Source: Planococcus sp. CPCC 101016
Lineage (GTDB): Bacteria > Bacillota > Bacilli > Bacillales_A > Planococcaceae
Reading direction: 5' to 3'
NCBI RefSeq assembly: GCF_007859295.1
Contig: NZ_VOHB01000002.1
Location: forward strand, 1,055,624-1,119,623
DNA: 64,000 bases
Shown here: positions 37,905 through 46,842 of the stretch, in pieces
Numbering within the stretch: the stretch's first letter is position 1
How the letters are laid out: every line of letters begins with the position of its first letter
Program-made: the position numbers and the translations under genes
Notes under the pieces: generated by a model
Told to the model about the DNA's origin: nothing
The model's database searches: none
Seen by the model: only the letters and a program-made list of their open reading frames with translations

Positions 37905-39095
37905 TTGAGCTTGGTCCAAAAAGTTAAAGGTTTAAAAAATAGCAGTTATACGAGAAGAATTTTTAGGGCTGTATTCGTCATTCTTGGAAAACTACCAAAG
38001 AAGAGAAAGTTAGTGGTGTTTGAAAGCTTTCATGCAAAGCAGTTTAGCGACAATCCCCGTGCCATCTACGAATACATGAAAGAACATTACCCAGAATACA
38101 GACTTTTATGGAGTGTGGATAAAAGCGCGATCAACTTGTTTGAAGAATTTAAAGTGCCGTATATCCGCAGATTCACCATTCCGTGGTTCTGGACATTTCC
38201 AAGAGCGGAGTATTGGGTAAATAATGTCAGACTGCCGCGATGGATGCCAAAGCCCAAAGGAACTGTTTACCTCCAAACATGGCATGGCACACCTTTAAAA
38301 AAGCTGGGGCTTGATATTGAAGAAATTCATATGCCAAATACCGAAACCGAATCTTATAAACAGAATTTTATGCTGGAATCTGAGAAATGGGATTACCTGA
38401 TTTCTCCAAATTCGTATTCGACAGAGGTTTTTAAACGTGCTTTCCATTATAATGGAAAAGTCATCGAATCTGGATATCCACGTAATGATGTACTGACGAG
38501 CCACTCGGATACCTTGATCAGCACGATTAAGAAAAACCTTGGAATTGCTGAAGAGAAAAAAGTTATGCTTTATGCACCTACTTGGAGAGACAATGAATTC
38601 TATCAAAAAGGAAAGTATAAGTTTGAATTTCAGTTTGATCTGAAAAACTGGAAGAAAGAATTTGGCGACGAATGGGTGCTGTTGTCCCGCATGCATTATT
38701 TGGTTGCTGAAAACTTTGATTTCTCAGCATATGAGGGTATGGTATATGATGTATCGCTTTATCCGGATATTCGCGATCTTTACTTAGCTTCTGATCTACT
38801 GATCACGGATTATTCCTCTGTCTTTTTTGACTACGCAATTTTAAATCGGCCGATTGTTTTCTTTATGTATGATTTAGAGTCTTATCGTGATCAGCTGCGC
38901 GGCTTCTATATCGATATCGAAAATGATGCACCGGGCCCTATTGTGCAGACAGAAAGCGAACTATTCCAGTCAATTCATACGATATTGGAAAATAATGTTC
39001 AATCGAATTCCGCTTTCTTAGAATTTAAAGATCGCTTTTCTTCACTTGAAGATGGCAAGGCAACTGAACGGGTAATAAAAGCCTTTCTAAAGTAA
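37905..39095 (+). CDS. CDP-glycerol glycerophosphotransferase, TagF/TarF-like
   Basis: A 396-residue enzyme consisting only of the glycerophosphotransferase module: VVFESFHAKQFSDNPRAIYE, the catalytic LQTWHGTPLKKLGLD, SPNSYSTEVF, LYAPTWRDN, LLSRMHYLV and LLITDYSSVFFDYAILNRP. The TTG at 37905 is chosen because AGGTGA lies five bases upstream; an in-frame ATG at 37851 would add 18 residues but lacks a ribosome site, so the start is uncertain. It is divergent from tagD-tagB and precedes the second TagGH exporter, consistent with main-chain polymerisation or a priming step. Confidence 0.87.
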   Translation: MSLVQKVKGLKNSSYTRRIFRAVFVILGKLPKKRKLVVFESFHAKQFSDNPRAIYEYMKEHYPEYRLLWSVDKSAINLFEEFKVPYIRRFTIPWFWTFPRAEYWVNNVRLPRWMPKPKGTVYLQTWHGTPLKKLGLDIEEIHMPNTETESYKQNFMLESEKWDYLISPNSYSTEVFKRAFHYNGKVIESGYPRNDVLTSHSDTLISTIKKNLGIAEEKKVMLYAPTWRDNEFYQKGKYKFEFQFDLKNWKKEFGDEWVLLSRMHYLVAENFDFSAYEGMVYDVSLYPDIRDLYLASDLLITDYSSVFFDYAILNRPIVFFMYDLESYRDQLRGFYIDIENDAPGPIVQTESELFQSIHTILENNVQSNSAFLEFKDRFSSLEDGKATERVIKAFLK

Positions 39096-39173
39096 ATGAT
39101 TTAAATTACATGTTAGACAGCAGAACTTTTGCTGATTATTTAATGAGATAAAAGTCAGTAAGTGAGGATACCT

Positions 39174-39980
39174 ATGAAATCAGCTATGATAGTTCTTAAA
39201 GAGCAAGTGAAATTCTTTTATTTGGTTAAAAGATTATCTGTTTATGAATTGCGCAGTTTAACACGAGGCAACTACCTGGGAGCGGCTTGGGAGATTATTA
39301 ATCCAGCTATTCAAATTCTTATTTACTGGTTTGTTTTTGGTTTTGGGATACGACAGCGGGAAGCCATTGGTGATATTCCGTATTTCCAGTGGATGTTCGC
39401 TGGCATTCTTGTGTGGTTCTTTATCAATAACAGCATAATGAAATCTTCCAAGTCGATTTACAGCAAAATCAGGATGCTCTCCAAAATGAATTTTCCGATG
39501 AGCGTCATACCGAATTATACAATCTTTGCACAGTTTTACCCCCATCTGGTATTATTAGCTGTCGGAATGGTATTCCTGCAATTTCTGGGGTACCCGGTTT
39601 CCATCTATTATTTGCAGTTGCCGATTTACATTATCGGACTGCTGCTGTTTTTGTTCAGTTTTTCTCTAATTACGTCTACTTTGTCGACCATTATTAGAGA
39701 CGTACAGATGCTGCTGCAATCGGTTATGCGTATGCTGTTGTATCTGTCTCCGATATTATGGCCGCCGACTTTGCTGCCGGATTCATGGCAACCCTATATG
39801 AAGCTTAATCCCTTTTATTATGTAATAGAAGGATACCGTTACTCGCTGCTTGGGGAAGGGTGGTATTTTCTCGAAAATCCCATTTATACTTTGTATTTTA
39901 TTGGGATCGTCGCAATTACGTTCCTTGTAGGCGCGTATCTTCACGTGAAATTTAGAAGTCAGTTCATCGACTTTTTATAA
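39174..39980 (+). CDS. tagG: Teichoic acid ABC export permease (TagG-like), system 2
   Basis: A 268-residue membrane protein with six helices; SVYELRSLTRGNYLGAAWEIINPA and LNPFYYVIEGYRYSLLG are the family's N- and C-terminal marks. The ATG at 39174 follows GTGAGGA; the GTG at 39162 is part of that ribosome site. The ATPase gene follows within 20 bases. Position next to tagB, tagD and a TagF-like gene makes this the likelier poly(glycerol phosphate) teichoic acid exporter of the two in the window. Confidence 0.88.
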   Translation: MKSAMIVLKEQVKFFYLVKRLSVYELRSLTRGNYLGAAWEIINPAIQILIYWFVFGFGIRQREAIGDIPYFQWMFAGILVWFFINNSIMKSSKSIYSKIRMLSKMNFPMSVIPNYTIFAQFYPHLVLLAVGMVFLQFLGYPVSIYYLQLPIYIIGLLLFLFSFSLITSTLSTIIRDVQMLLQSVMRMLLYLSPILWPPTLLPDSWQPYMKLNPFYYVIEGYRYSLLGEGWYFLENPIYTLYFIGIVAITFLVGAYLHVKFRSQFIDFL

Positions 39981-39998
39981 AAATTGGAAGTGAAACTT

Positions 39999-40817
39999 TT
40001 GGGTAATTCAGTGGAAGTCAAAAATGTCTCTAAGCGTTATAAATTATATAAGAAACAATCAGAACGGATTCTTGATTTGTTGGTTCCCTATAAAGAATAT
40101 GGAGAGGATTTTTTCGCTCTTCAGAATGTCTCTTTTGATGTGGAACGGGGTTCGATTGTTGGACTCGTCGGCATCAATGGATCTGGAAAATCGACTTTGG
40201 CCAATATTATCGCCGGGGTTATTCCAGCAACGAGTGGCCAAGTGACAAGTGATGGCAATGTCGCCTTGATTGCGGTGAATGCCGGACTTGATGGCAAGTT
40301 GTCCGGGCGCGAGAATATCGAGCTCAAGTTATTGATGCTTGGATTTTCCAAAAAGGAAATCGCGGCTATGGAAAATGAAATCATCGAGTTCGCTGAACTG
40401 GAAAAGTTCATTGACCAGCCAGTGAAAACTTATTCCAGCGGAATGAAATCGCGTTTGGGCTTTTCGATCTCTGTCCGTGTAAATCCCGATATTCTCATAG
40501 TAGATGAAGCCTTATCCGTAGGCGATAAAGCATTTTCTGAAAAAAGCTTGGATAAAATGATGGAATTCAAGGAAAAAGGAAAGACCATGTTTTTTGTCAG
40601 CCACTCGATTTCACAGATGAAAAAGTTCTGTGATCAGATTTTGTGGCTGGAATTTGGCGTAGTCAAGGAGTATGGAGCCACTAAAGAAGTCATTACTAAA
40701 TACGAATCTTTTTTGGAAGAATACAAAGCCTTATCTAAAACCGACAAAAAGAAATATCGGAACCGGGCACTCAATCGGCAATCCAAGAAAAATGAAGAAC
40801 CTGCAGAAATCCTATAA
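39999..40817 (+). CDS. tagH: Teichoic acid ABC export ATPase (TagH-like), system 2
   Basis: A 272-residue ATPase with Walker A GINGSGKST, the NAGLDGKLSGRENIELK segment, signature YSSGMKSRLGFS, Walker B ILIVDEALSVGD and switch His in FFVSHSIS. The TTG at 39999 is favoured by GGAAGTG just upstream; a TTG at 39984 is possible. The C terminus is a short basic tail (KTDKKKYRNRALNRQSKKN) instead of the long domain of system 1. It is the nucleotide-binding half of the adjacent permease and shares the operon's terminator. Confidence 0.88.
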   Translation: MGNSVEVKNVSKRYKLYKKQSERILDLLVPYKEYGEDFFALQNVSFDVERGSIVGLVGINGSGKSTLANIIAGVIPATSGQVTSDGNVALIAVNAGLDGKLSGRENIELKLLMLGFSKKEIAAMENEIIEFAELEKFIDQPVKTYSSGMKSRLGFSISVRVNPDILIVDEALSVGDKAFSEKSLDKMMEFKEKGKTMFFVSHSISQMKKFCDQILWLEFGVVKEYGATKEVITKYESFLEEYKALSKTDKKKYRNRALNRQSKKNEEPAEIL

Positions 40818-40836
40818 GGAACTGCAGGTTTTTTCT
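40798..40836 (+). terminator. Terminator after tagGH
   Basis: AACCTGCAG (inside the gene's last codons) pairs with CTGCAGGTT and is followed by TTTTTT. Confidence 0.85.
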
Positions 40837-40904
40837 GTTTATTGAATAGTAAAAGAAGAAATTTTTCTTTGATTGAATTACAGTAGATAAAAGGGGGCAA
40901 TAAA

Positions 40905-41780
40905 ATGAGAAATGCACTAGCGAAAGAAAAATTAGTAGCGACCTTCTCGATCGTTGCTGCAGATCCGGAAACGGGAGAAGTCGGAGTAGCGGTTCAATCG
41001 AAGTTTTTGGCAGTAGGGTCAGTTGTTCCATGGGCTAAAGCGAATGTGGGAGCGGTGGCAACTCAATCGTGGGCGAATACAGCTTATGGACCGCAAGGAC
41101 TTGAGATGCTGGAGAAGGGTTTATCAGCGGAAGAGGTAATTGATAAACTGATTGCTGACGATCCCGGCAGAAGTTTGAGGCAAGTTGCTGTTATCAGCTC
41201 ATCTGGTGAAGCAAGTGCTTTTACGGGCCACGAATGCTACGACTGGGCGGGGCATAAAATAGGGAAGCATCATTCCTGTCAGGGCAATATTCTGGTCAGT
41301 GAGAAAACCGTCAGTGAAATGAGCAAAACTTTTGAAGAATCGGAAGGTCCATTGGCCGAACGAATGCTAAAAGCCATCGCAGCCGCTCAACACGCAGGAG
41401 GGGACAGCAGAGGCAAACAGTCGGCCGCTGTTTATGTGGTGCAGGAAGGCGCGGGGTATGGCGGCTATAACGACGTCAAAGTTGATTTGCGCGTCGATGA
41501 TCATCCAGAGCCAATCGAGGAATTGCAGCGGCTTTATGAGTTGCATAAAATGTATGCAGCGCCATCAGAAGAAAAACTCGCTATTGAAGAAGATGTGTTG
41601 GCCACGGTCGTTGAACAGTTGGTGAAAATTGATTTATTGGCATCTGTTGGTCACGACAACTATGACGCAGAAGTAAAAGAAGCCTTGAAAACTTTTGTGC
41701 TGCGTGAAAACTTTGATGACCACTGGTCAGAAGAAGCATTAATTGATGAATCTGTGCTTGAATATTTAAAGAAGCAATAA
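40905..41780 (+). CDS. DUF1028 family protein
   Basis: A 291-residue protein whose first 220 residues match DUF1028, an Ntn-hydrolase-like fold: TFSIVAADPETGEVGVAVQSKF, AVATQSWANTAYGPQGLEML, and the CQGNILV and AGGDSRGKQSAAVYVV segments. Members have been suggested to be amidohydrolases of uncertain substrate. A C-terminal part of 70 residues is acidic and helical. AAGGGGGC precedes the ATG. It is monocistronic with a strong terminator and no informative neighbour. Confidence 0.86.
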   Translation: MRNALAKEKLVATFSIVAADPETGEVGVAVQSKFLAVGSVVPWAKANVGAVATQSWANTAYGPQGLEMLEKGLSAEEVIDKLIADDPGRSLRQVAVISSSGEASAFTGHECYDWAGHKIGKHHSCQGNILVSEKTVSEMSKTFEESEGPLAERMLKAIAAAQHAGGDSRGKQSAAVYVVQEGAGYGGYNDVKVDLRVDDHPEPIEELQRLYELHKMYAAPSEEKLAIEEDVLATVVEQLVKIDLLASVGHDNYDAEVKEALKTFVLRENFDDHWSEEALIDESVLEYLKKQ

Positions 41781-41784
41781 TAGG

Positions 41785-41818
41785 AAGGCCGGTTCAGTTG
41801 AACCGGCCTTTTATTTTT
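41785..41818 (+). terminator. Terminator after the DUF1028 gene
   Basis: AAGGCCGGTTCA pairs with TGAACCGGCCTT and runs into TTATTTTT. It abuts the 21-bp array copy B. Confidence 0.93.
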
Positions 41819-41820
41819 GT

Positions 41821-41946
41821 GAGGTGCGGTTAAGGTGCATCGAGATGCGCTTTATGCCGTTTGAGGTGCGGTTAGGAGTCGACGAGGTGCGCACTTTGCC
41901 ATTTGAGGTGCGGTTATGGCCAAAGGAGGTGCGGTTAACAATAAAA
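41821..41946 (+). repeat. Six-unit 21-bp tandem array (GAGGTGCGG family), copy B
   Basis: Units begin at 41821, 41842, 41863, 41884, 41905 and 41926, exactly 21 bases apart. Cores are GAGGTGCGGTTA (units 1, 3, 5, 6) and GAGATGCGC or GAGGTGCGC followed by a TTTGCC/TATGCC-type spacer (units 2, 4). The unit grammar is the same as in copy A at 10013-10138, in opposite orientation. Like copy A, it lies between convergent genes and between their terminators. Confidence 0.9.
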
Positions 41947-41950
41947 TACA

Positions 41951-41981
41951 CAAAAAAGGCAGCTCAATTAAGAGCTGCCTG
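41951..41981 (-). terminator. Terminator of the RND efflux operon
   Basis: AGGCAGCTC pairs with GAGCTGCCT; on the minus strand it is followed by six T residues. It ends leftward transcription of the transporter gene. Confidence 0.88.
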
Positions 41982-42001
41982 AATTTCATTCAATACATGG
42001 T

Positions 42002-45000
42002 TTAGTTTACTTGTTTTTTACGGAATTTCGACACGACTTCATAGACAATCGGTACAATGACCAAGGTCAGTAAAGTAGAGCTGATCAATCCGCCGATCAC
42101 CGTGATGCCGAGGCCTTGTGAAATCAATCCGCCGCCTCCGCCTTCTGCGCCAATGGCAAGCGGGATAAGCGCGCCGATTGTAGCTAAGGCTGTCATCAGG
42201 ATAGGGCGCAGACGTGTAACGCCGCCTTCTAGAAGAGCTTCACGCGTGCTAAGTCCTGCTTTTTCCATGTGGATCACACGGTCAATCAGGACGATGGCAT
42301 TGGTGACAACGATACCAATCAGCATCAATACCCCGATCAACGCATTAACACTTAATGCTTCTCCCGTAATCCATAAAGCTACCAGTACCCCAATCACCGT
42401 GAATGGCAACGAGAACAGGATGGAGAATGGAGCAAGAGCGCCGCCGAAAGTTACGACCAGTACAAAGTAAACAATCGCAATAGCTGCAAGCATCGCAAGG
42501 CCAAGCTGGGTAAACGATTCATTGATCTGTTCTGTAACTCCGCCATGGTCTGTTGTCACACCAGTTGGCAGGTCAATGTCTGCTACCTGCTCGTCAATAT
42601 CTGCTGTGATTTCCGCCGCATTATTGCCTTTGACATCTGCTGTCAATGAAGCAAACATCTGGCCGTCTCGACGGTTGATGGTATCCGGCGATTTGCCTTC
42701 TTCCACTTCCATGACATCACCGACGGTTACAGTGGTGCCAAGTGCTGTCGGAATTTCTATATTTGTTACATCATCAATTCCGGCATATTCGGTTTCTTCG
42801 GTTTCAATATAAACATTTATCTCTTTGTCTTCATGAGTTACTGATGTTAATATTGGAGCCTCACCGGTTCCGCTTAAAGCCATCCCGATTTGAGCGGCAG
42901 TCAAGCCGCTTTCGCTTAAGCTTTCCTGGCTGGCGACTAGTGTGAATTGATCATAAGCTTCAGTCAGGCTGGATTCGGTATTTTCCAAGCCATCGTGGTC
43001 TTCCATAAATGGCTGGATTTCATCAATTGCTGTTTGAATATCTTCAACATTGTCGCCATAAACGAACATTTCCAGACCGCTTGCTCCCATAGCAGCGAAA
43101 TCCATACTTGCCCATTCCCCAGACTCTGTAGAGTTATTCAAGTCTTCAATCAGTTTTGTACTTTCATCGCTGAACGCTTCAAAGTCGTCATCATATTCAA
43201 TATAGAACAATGCGGAATTATCGCCACCGCCGCCCATTGCCGCCATCGGATTGCCACCGCCAAGCGAGTATTGATAAGAAGTAACGCCTTCGCGTCCGTC
43301 TATAGCACCTTCTGCATCAAGTGCAATGGCTTCTACGTCTTCACGTGTTTGGCCGGGTTCAGGACTGTAAGTAGCCATAACCATTTTTTGCTCTTCTTCA
43401 GGCAGGAAGCTGACGCCAATGATAGGAATCAGGAACAAACTTGCCGCAAGGACTACCGAAGCTCCTCCGAAAGTGATGATTTTATGGTTCAGTGACCACT
43501 CGAGTATGCGTTTATAACTTGCTGCCATTTTTCCTGGCTTATGTTCTTTTTGTGTGGATTTGGCAGTTCCTAGCTTATTCAATTGCTTGCGGTACATCAA
43601 ATGTGCCATCATCGGAACGATGGTAACTGCGACTAGTAAAGAGGCTGACAGTGCAAAAACGACCGCCAAAGCAAAAGGTAGGAACAATTCGCCGATTTGT
43701 CCGCTGACCAATGCAAGCGGCAGGAATACCGCTATCGTGACGACGGTGGAGGAGAAAATTGGCAGGAACATTTCGCGTGTCGCTTCACGGATCAATTCCT
43801 TGCCACGCAATTTTTCGCCTGGCAAAGCCATCCGGCGGTAAATGTTTTCAATGACCACGATCGAGTCATCGATGACCCGTCCTATTGCGACCGTCAATGC
43901 GCCGAGTGTCATAATGTTCAAGGTAATATCCATTTGATTTAATAGGAAAATCGCCATCAATAACGATAACGGGATGGAGATGATCGAAATTAGTGTTGTC
44001 TTAAAGCTGCGCAGGAATAGCAAAATAATCACTACGGCAAATAAAATACCGAATAGGGCTTTGCTCAGCATTGTTTCAACGGATTTCTCGATAGGCTCAC
44101 CTTGATCAAATGTGGACGCAATCGTCAAACCGTAATTTTCTTCGACATCTGCCGCAATGTCTTTGACTGCATTAACGACTTCAACCGTATTGGCATCGGG
44201 AGATTTAACGATTGAAATACCGATTGATTCTTCACCATTTGTCCGTGAAATCGATTCCGCTTCACTAACCACTTCAATATCAGCAAGTTCGCTCAGTGCG
44301 ACTGTTGGGATGGCAGTCGGAGCAGCAGCCGGTATTTCGGCAGATGGCTCTTGAGCAGCCGGTGCTTCAGCAGCCGGTGCTTCAGTTGCTGGCATTTGTG
44401 CTGCAGGATCTTCTTCCGCCCCTGCAGCATCAGGCGCATTCGTTGGAGCGGCTGGTGCAGTTTGAGGGATTGCTGGAATCTGAAGATTTTTCAGATCATC
44501 AACAGTAGTTACATCTCCGTCGATCACCAGGTTTTTAAGTTCTCCATCAAAATCCGTTAAACCTAATGGGAATGTCAGGTTCGAACCTTGAATCAATTGC
44601 TGGATTGTCTGTTCGGTCAAGCCGTATTGAGACAAGGCTTCCTGGTCGAAAGACATGGTGACTTTCTGTACACGCTGTCCTGAAACCTGGGCATCAGATA
44701 AGCCGTCCACCCCTTCTAGAGCTGGCAGTACATTGTCTTCAACGCTGGCAGTCAATTCTTCAAGTGAAGTACCTGCGTTGCTGATGCTTAATGTCAGAAC
44801 AGGGAAGGCGTCCAAACTGATGCGGGAAACTTCCGGCTCGTTTGCGGCTTCAGGAATTGAAATTTGAGACAATGCATCTTCCAACTCACGGGTCGCTTCG
44901 TCCATATCGACTTCAAAGTCGTATTGGACTTGAATCGTAGAGGCATTAGCCATTGAAGTTGAAGTCAATAACTCGACGCCATTCATGTTTTGGATGCGCT

Positions 45001-45208
45001 GTTCCATGGGGATGGTTACTTCTTCCATGATTTCATCAGGTGCAGCGCCAGGATATGTAGTGACTACGGTAACAGCGGGCAAGGTAATGCTTGGAATGGA
45101 TTCCTGTTTCATTGTAAGACCAGCATACAGTCCAGCTACGACAACCATAATGGTCAAAATCCAAATTGCGAACTTGTTGTTTAAGGAAAAATCAATTATT
45201 TTCTTCAA
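42002..45208 (-). CDS. RND family efflux transporter (SwrC/AcrB-like)
   Basis: A 1068-residue proton-driven exporter with the RND layout: helix 1, first extracytoplasmic loop (about 32-365), helices 2-6, second loop and helices 8-12. GRVIDDSIVVIENIYRRM holds the helix-4 Asp-Asp pair. B. subtilis SwrC (YerP), which exports surfactin, is the closest type I know; a Gram-positive RND pump has no outer membrane partner. The first loop carries an Ala/Pro/Glu-rich low-complexity insert of about 60 residues. It is cotranscribed with the TetR gene 18 bases upstream, its likely repressor. Substrate unknown. Confidence 0.92.
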   Translation of the reverse strand: MKKIIDFSLNNKFAIWILTIMVVVAGLYAGLTMKQESIPSITLPAVTVVTTYPGAAPDEIMEEVTIPMEQRIQNMNGVELLTSTSMANASTIQVQYDFEVDMDEATRELEDALSQISIPEAANEPEVSRISLDAFPVLTLSISNAGTSLEELTASVEDNVLPALEGVDGLSDAQVSGQRVQKVTMSFDQEALSQYGLTEQTIQQLIQGSNLTFPLGLTDFDGELKNLVIDGDVTTVDDLKNLQIPAIPQTAPAAPTNAPDAAGAEEDPAAQMPATEAPAAEAPAAQEPSAEIPAAAPTAIPTVALSELADIEVVSEAESISRTNGEESIGISIVKSPDANTVEVVNAVKDIAADVEENYGLTIASTFDQGEPIEKSVETMLSKALFGILFAVVIILLFLRSFKTTLISIISIPLSLLMAIFLLNQMDITLNIMTLGALTVAIGRVIDDSIVVIENIYRRMALPGEKLRGKELIREATREMFLPIFSSTVVTIAVFLPLALVSGQIGELFLPFALAVVFALSASLLVAVTIVPMMAHLMYRKQLNKLGTAKSTQKEHKPGKMAASYKRILEWSLNHKIITFGGASVVLAASLFLIPIIGVSFLPEEEQKMVMATYSPEPGQTREDVEAIALDAEGAIDGREGVTSYQYSLGGGNPMAAMGGGGDNSALFYIEYDDDFEAFSDESTKLIEDLNNSTESGEWASMDFAAMGASGLEMFVYGDNVEDIQTAIDEIQPFMEDHDGLENTESSLTEAYDQFTLVASQESLSESGLTAAQIGMALSGTGEAPILTSVTHEDKEINVYIETEETEYAGIDDVTNIEIPTALGTTVTVGDVMEVEEGKSPDTINRRDGQMFASLTADVKGNNAAEITADIDEQVADIDLPTGVTTDHGGVTEQINESFTQLGLAMLAAIAIVYFVLVVTFGGALAPFSILFSLPFTVIGVLVALWITGEALSVNALIGVLMLIGIVVTNAIVLIDRVIHMEKAGLSTREALLEGGVTRLRPILMTALATIGALIPLAIGAEGGGGGLISQGLGITVIGGLISSTLLTLVIVPIVYEVVSKFRKKQVN

Positions 45209-45226
45209 GTTTCTGACTCCTTTTAA

Positions 45227-46045
45227 TTAAATAAAATTTTCAAGATATGCTACTTCATTTTTAATTGAGGAGTGTTGCTTTAAGTAGAGAAGCAAAGCTT
45301 CAATCAAAAAATCCTTTTTTTCTTTTTTGCTGACTTCCTCTTTCAACAATTCAAGGGAAGCAAGCAGTTTTTCAGGTTTACTTTCTGAAGCATTGATTTT
45401 TTCAGCGATCTGCTGGAAGCTGTCTTCCATGGTAGCCGCTTTTGTACGTGCTTCGGCTAATACAGGTTCCATAGTGTTTAAATTTTCCACGACTGCATCG
45501 ATGGTAGCCGTGATGAAATTAACCAATCTGGAGATTTGTACTGTTTTTTTCTCAATGACCAGCGTGATGATGTATTGCTGCATCAAACCCTCAAGTACTG
45601 TCACTAAGTCGGGAAGAAACGGCTCGATAGCTGTTCCATAAGTATCCAAAAGAATGGTCTTATGCAACGTGATGGTGGATTGCCGAAGATCTGTAAATAA
45701 AAATTTCAGCTTTTCGCTTTCACTGAGTGTGAAATCCTTGAATACCATCATGAAAAACTCCTGATTGGAGAGTGTCCGTTCAATCTCGATCGCTAATTTT
45801 TTTTTGAAGACATCTTTGGTATCGGAATCTGGGGCATGCTGTGAGTTTGAGATTTCCGCAGTAATTTCTTCGTGGTACTGTTTTAAAATTTCGATGAACA
45901 TATTTTCCTTCGAATCAAAATGTTTATAAAAAGCTCCTTTGGAAATACCAACAGCCTGTGCCACTTCCTGAACAGAAGTTTGATGAAAACCTTTCAACGA
46001 AAACAAGTGCACAGCCTGCTTCATTATTTCATTTCTTTTATCCAT
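45227..46045 (-). CDS. TetR family transcriptional regulator
   Basis: A 272-residue regulator with the TetR helix-turn-helix (FSLKGFHQTSVQEVAQAVGISKGAFYKHF split in two: residues about 14-42) and an all-helical ligand domain that is longer than usual, with a Lys/Glu-rich tail. The ATG at 46045 follows AGGAGGA; the open frame upstream through 46072 overlaps the operator and is rejected. It precedes the RND transporter in one operon and probably represses it by binding the palindromes at 46061-46098. Confidence 0.9.
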   Translation of the reverse strand: MDKRNEIMKQAVHLFSLKGFHQTSVQEVAQAVGISKGAFYKHFDSKENMFIEILKQYHEEITAEISNSQHAPDSDTKDVFKKKLAIEIERTLSNQEFFMMVFKDFTLSESEKLKFLFTDLRQSTITLHKTILLDTYGTAIEPFLPDLVTVLEGLMQQYIITLVIEKKTVQISRLVNFITATIDAVVENLNTMEPVLAEARTKAATMEDSFQQIAEKINASESKPEKLLASLELLKEEVSKKEKKDFLIEALLLYLKQHSSIKNEVAYLENFI

Positions 46046-46060
46046 TAAAATCCTCCTAAA

Positions 46061-46098
46061 CCACGTGGTCACTTAATGTGACCGTTCAGTCACTTAAT
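46061..46098. promoter_or_regulatory. Probable TetR operator cluster
   Basis: Directly upstream of the TetR gene lie CCACGTGG (46061-46068), the inverted repeat GGTCAC-TTAAT-GTGACC (46067-46083), the overlapping GTGAC-CGTTCA-GTCAC (46078-46093) and a direct repeat GTCACTTAAT 20 bases apart. On the minus strand TTGACT and TATAAT sit just upstream, so binding here would block transcription. Autoregulation is inferred. Confidence 0.75.
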
Positions 46099-46320
46099 TA
46101 GATTATAGTTTGTATTAAGCAAAGTCAATTTGAAGAGACTGGGATTATGTGACAATCTCATGACTGCTTTTTGATTATTTGGTACATCTGCAGTTGTTGG
46201 AGAAAATGGCCATCTTTACAGTAGTTTTCAGAATGAACTGGACGATTTAAAGGAATGTGCCGGCGGGTATAGAATAATAGTCAGTATTCGGTATGATTCG
46301 TTCGAAGAGGAGAGGATTGG

Positions 46321-46842
46321 ATGGTGCAAAGATATATCAGTGAACCCTTTGTAGAAGAACGGATAGAACAACCTTATGTTGGTATTGCCATTCTGGCGGG
46401 AATATCGGAATGGGATGAGGTCAATGGACTAGTAGGAGAGATTTTTGACTGGCTGAAGGCTAAACAGATCAAACCGGCAGGTGCACCATTTTTTCGTTAT
46501 TGGTGTATGGGAGATTCGGAAGGCAAGTACAAAATGGAAGTGGGTGTTCCAGTCAAACGGATGGTGACAGGTGACCATCGTGTGGTTGCCAGCTATATAC
46601 CAAGCGGTTCTTATTTGACTGCAATGCATAAAGGACATCCTGATAAACTGGAAAAATCCCTTGAGGAGCTGGAACAATGGGCTATACAGGAAGAGTTGGA
46701 CATTGATAAGCGGTGGGAAGGAGAAGACGAAATTTGGAACGGCCGTTTTGAATTTTACGTAACCGATCCCGGAACAGAACCCGATCTAAATAACTGGGCA
46801 ATCGAAATCGCTTTTCTGCTGATGAGAGACGACGCAGCTTAA
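46321..46842 (+). CDS. GyrI-like small-molecule-binding domain protein
   Basis: A 173-residue protein resembling stand-alone GyrI-like/effector-binding domains: AGAPFFRYWCMGDSEGKYKMEVGVPVKRMV corresponds to the two central strands (shown here in pieces: PAGAPFFRYW and MEVGVPV), SGSYLTAMHKGHPDKL to the Y-x-G/H loop, and GRFEFYVTDPGTEPDLNNW to the final DP motif. Such domains bind drugs or cyclopropanoids. AGAGGAGAGGATTGG precedes the ATG. It is divergent from the TetR-RND operon, so a shared drug response is possible but unproven. Confidence 0.78.
   Translation: MVQRYISEPFVEERIEQPYVGIAILAGISEWDEVNGLVGEIFDWLKAKQIKPAGAPFFRYWCMGDSEGKYKMEVGVPVKRMVTGDHRVVASYIPSGSYLTAMHKGHPDKLEKSLEELEQWAIQEELDIDKRWEGEDEIWNGRFEFYVTDPGTEPDLNNWAIEIAFLLMRDDAA

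Noticed and set aside
10013..41946. The two 21-bp arrays as CRISPR arrays
   Set aside because: Units are only 21 bp with 9-12-bp cores and 9-12-bp spacers that resemble each other; no cas genes are nearby.
42057..44867. Many open frames antisense to the RND transporter
   Set aside because: They reflect the codon bias of the transporter gene; none has a ribosome site or a recognisable motif.
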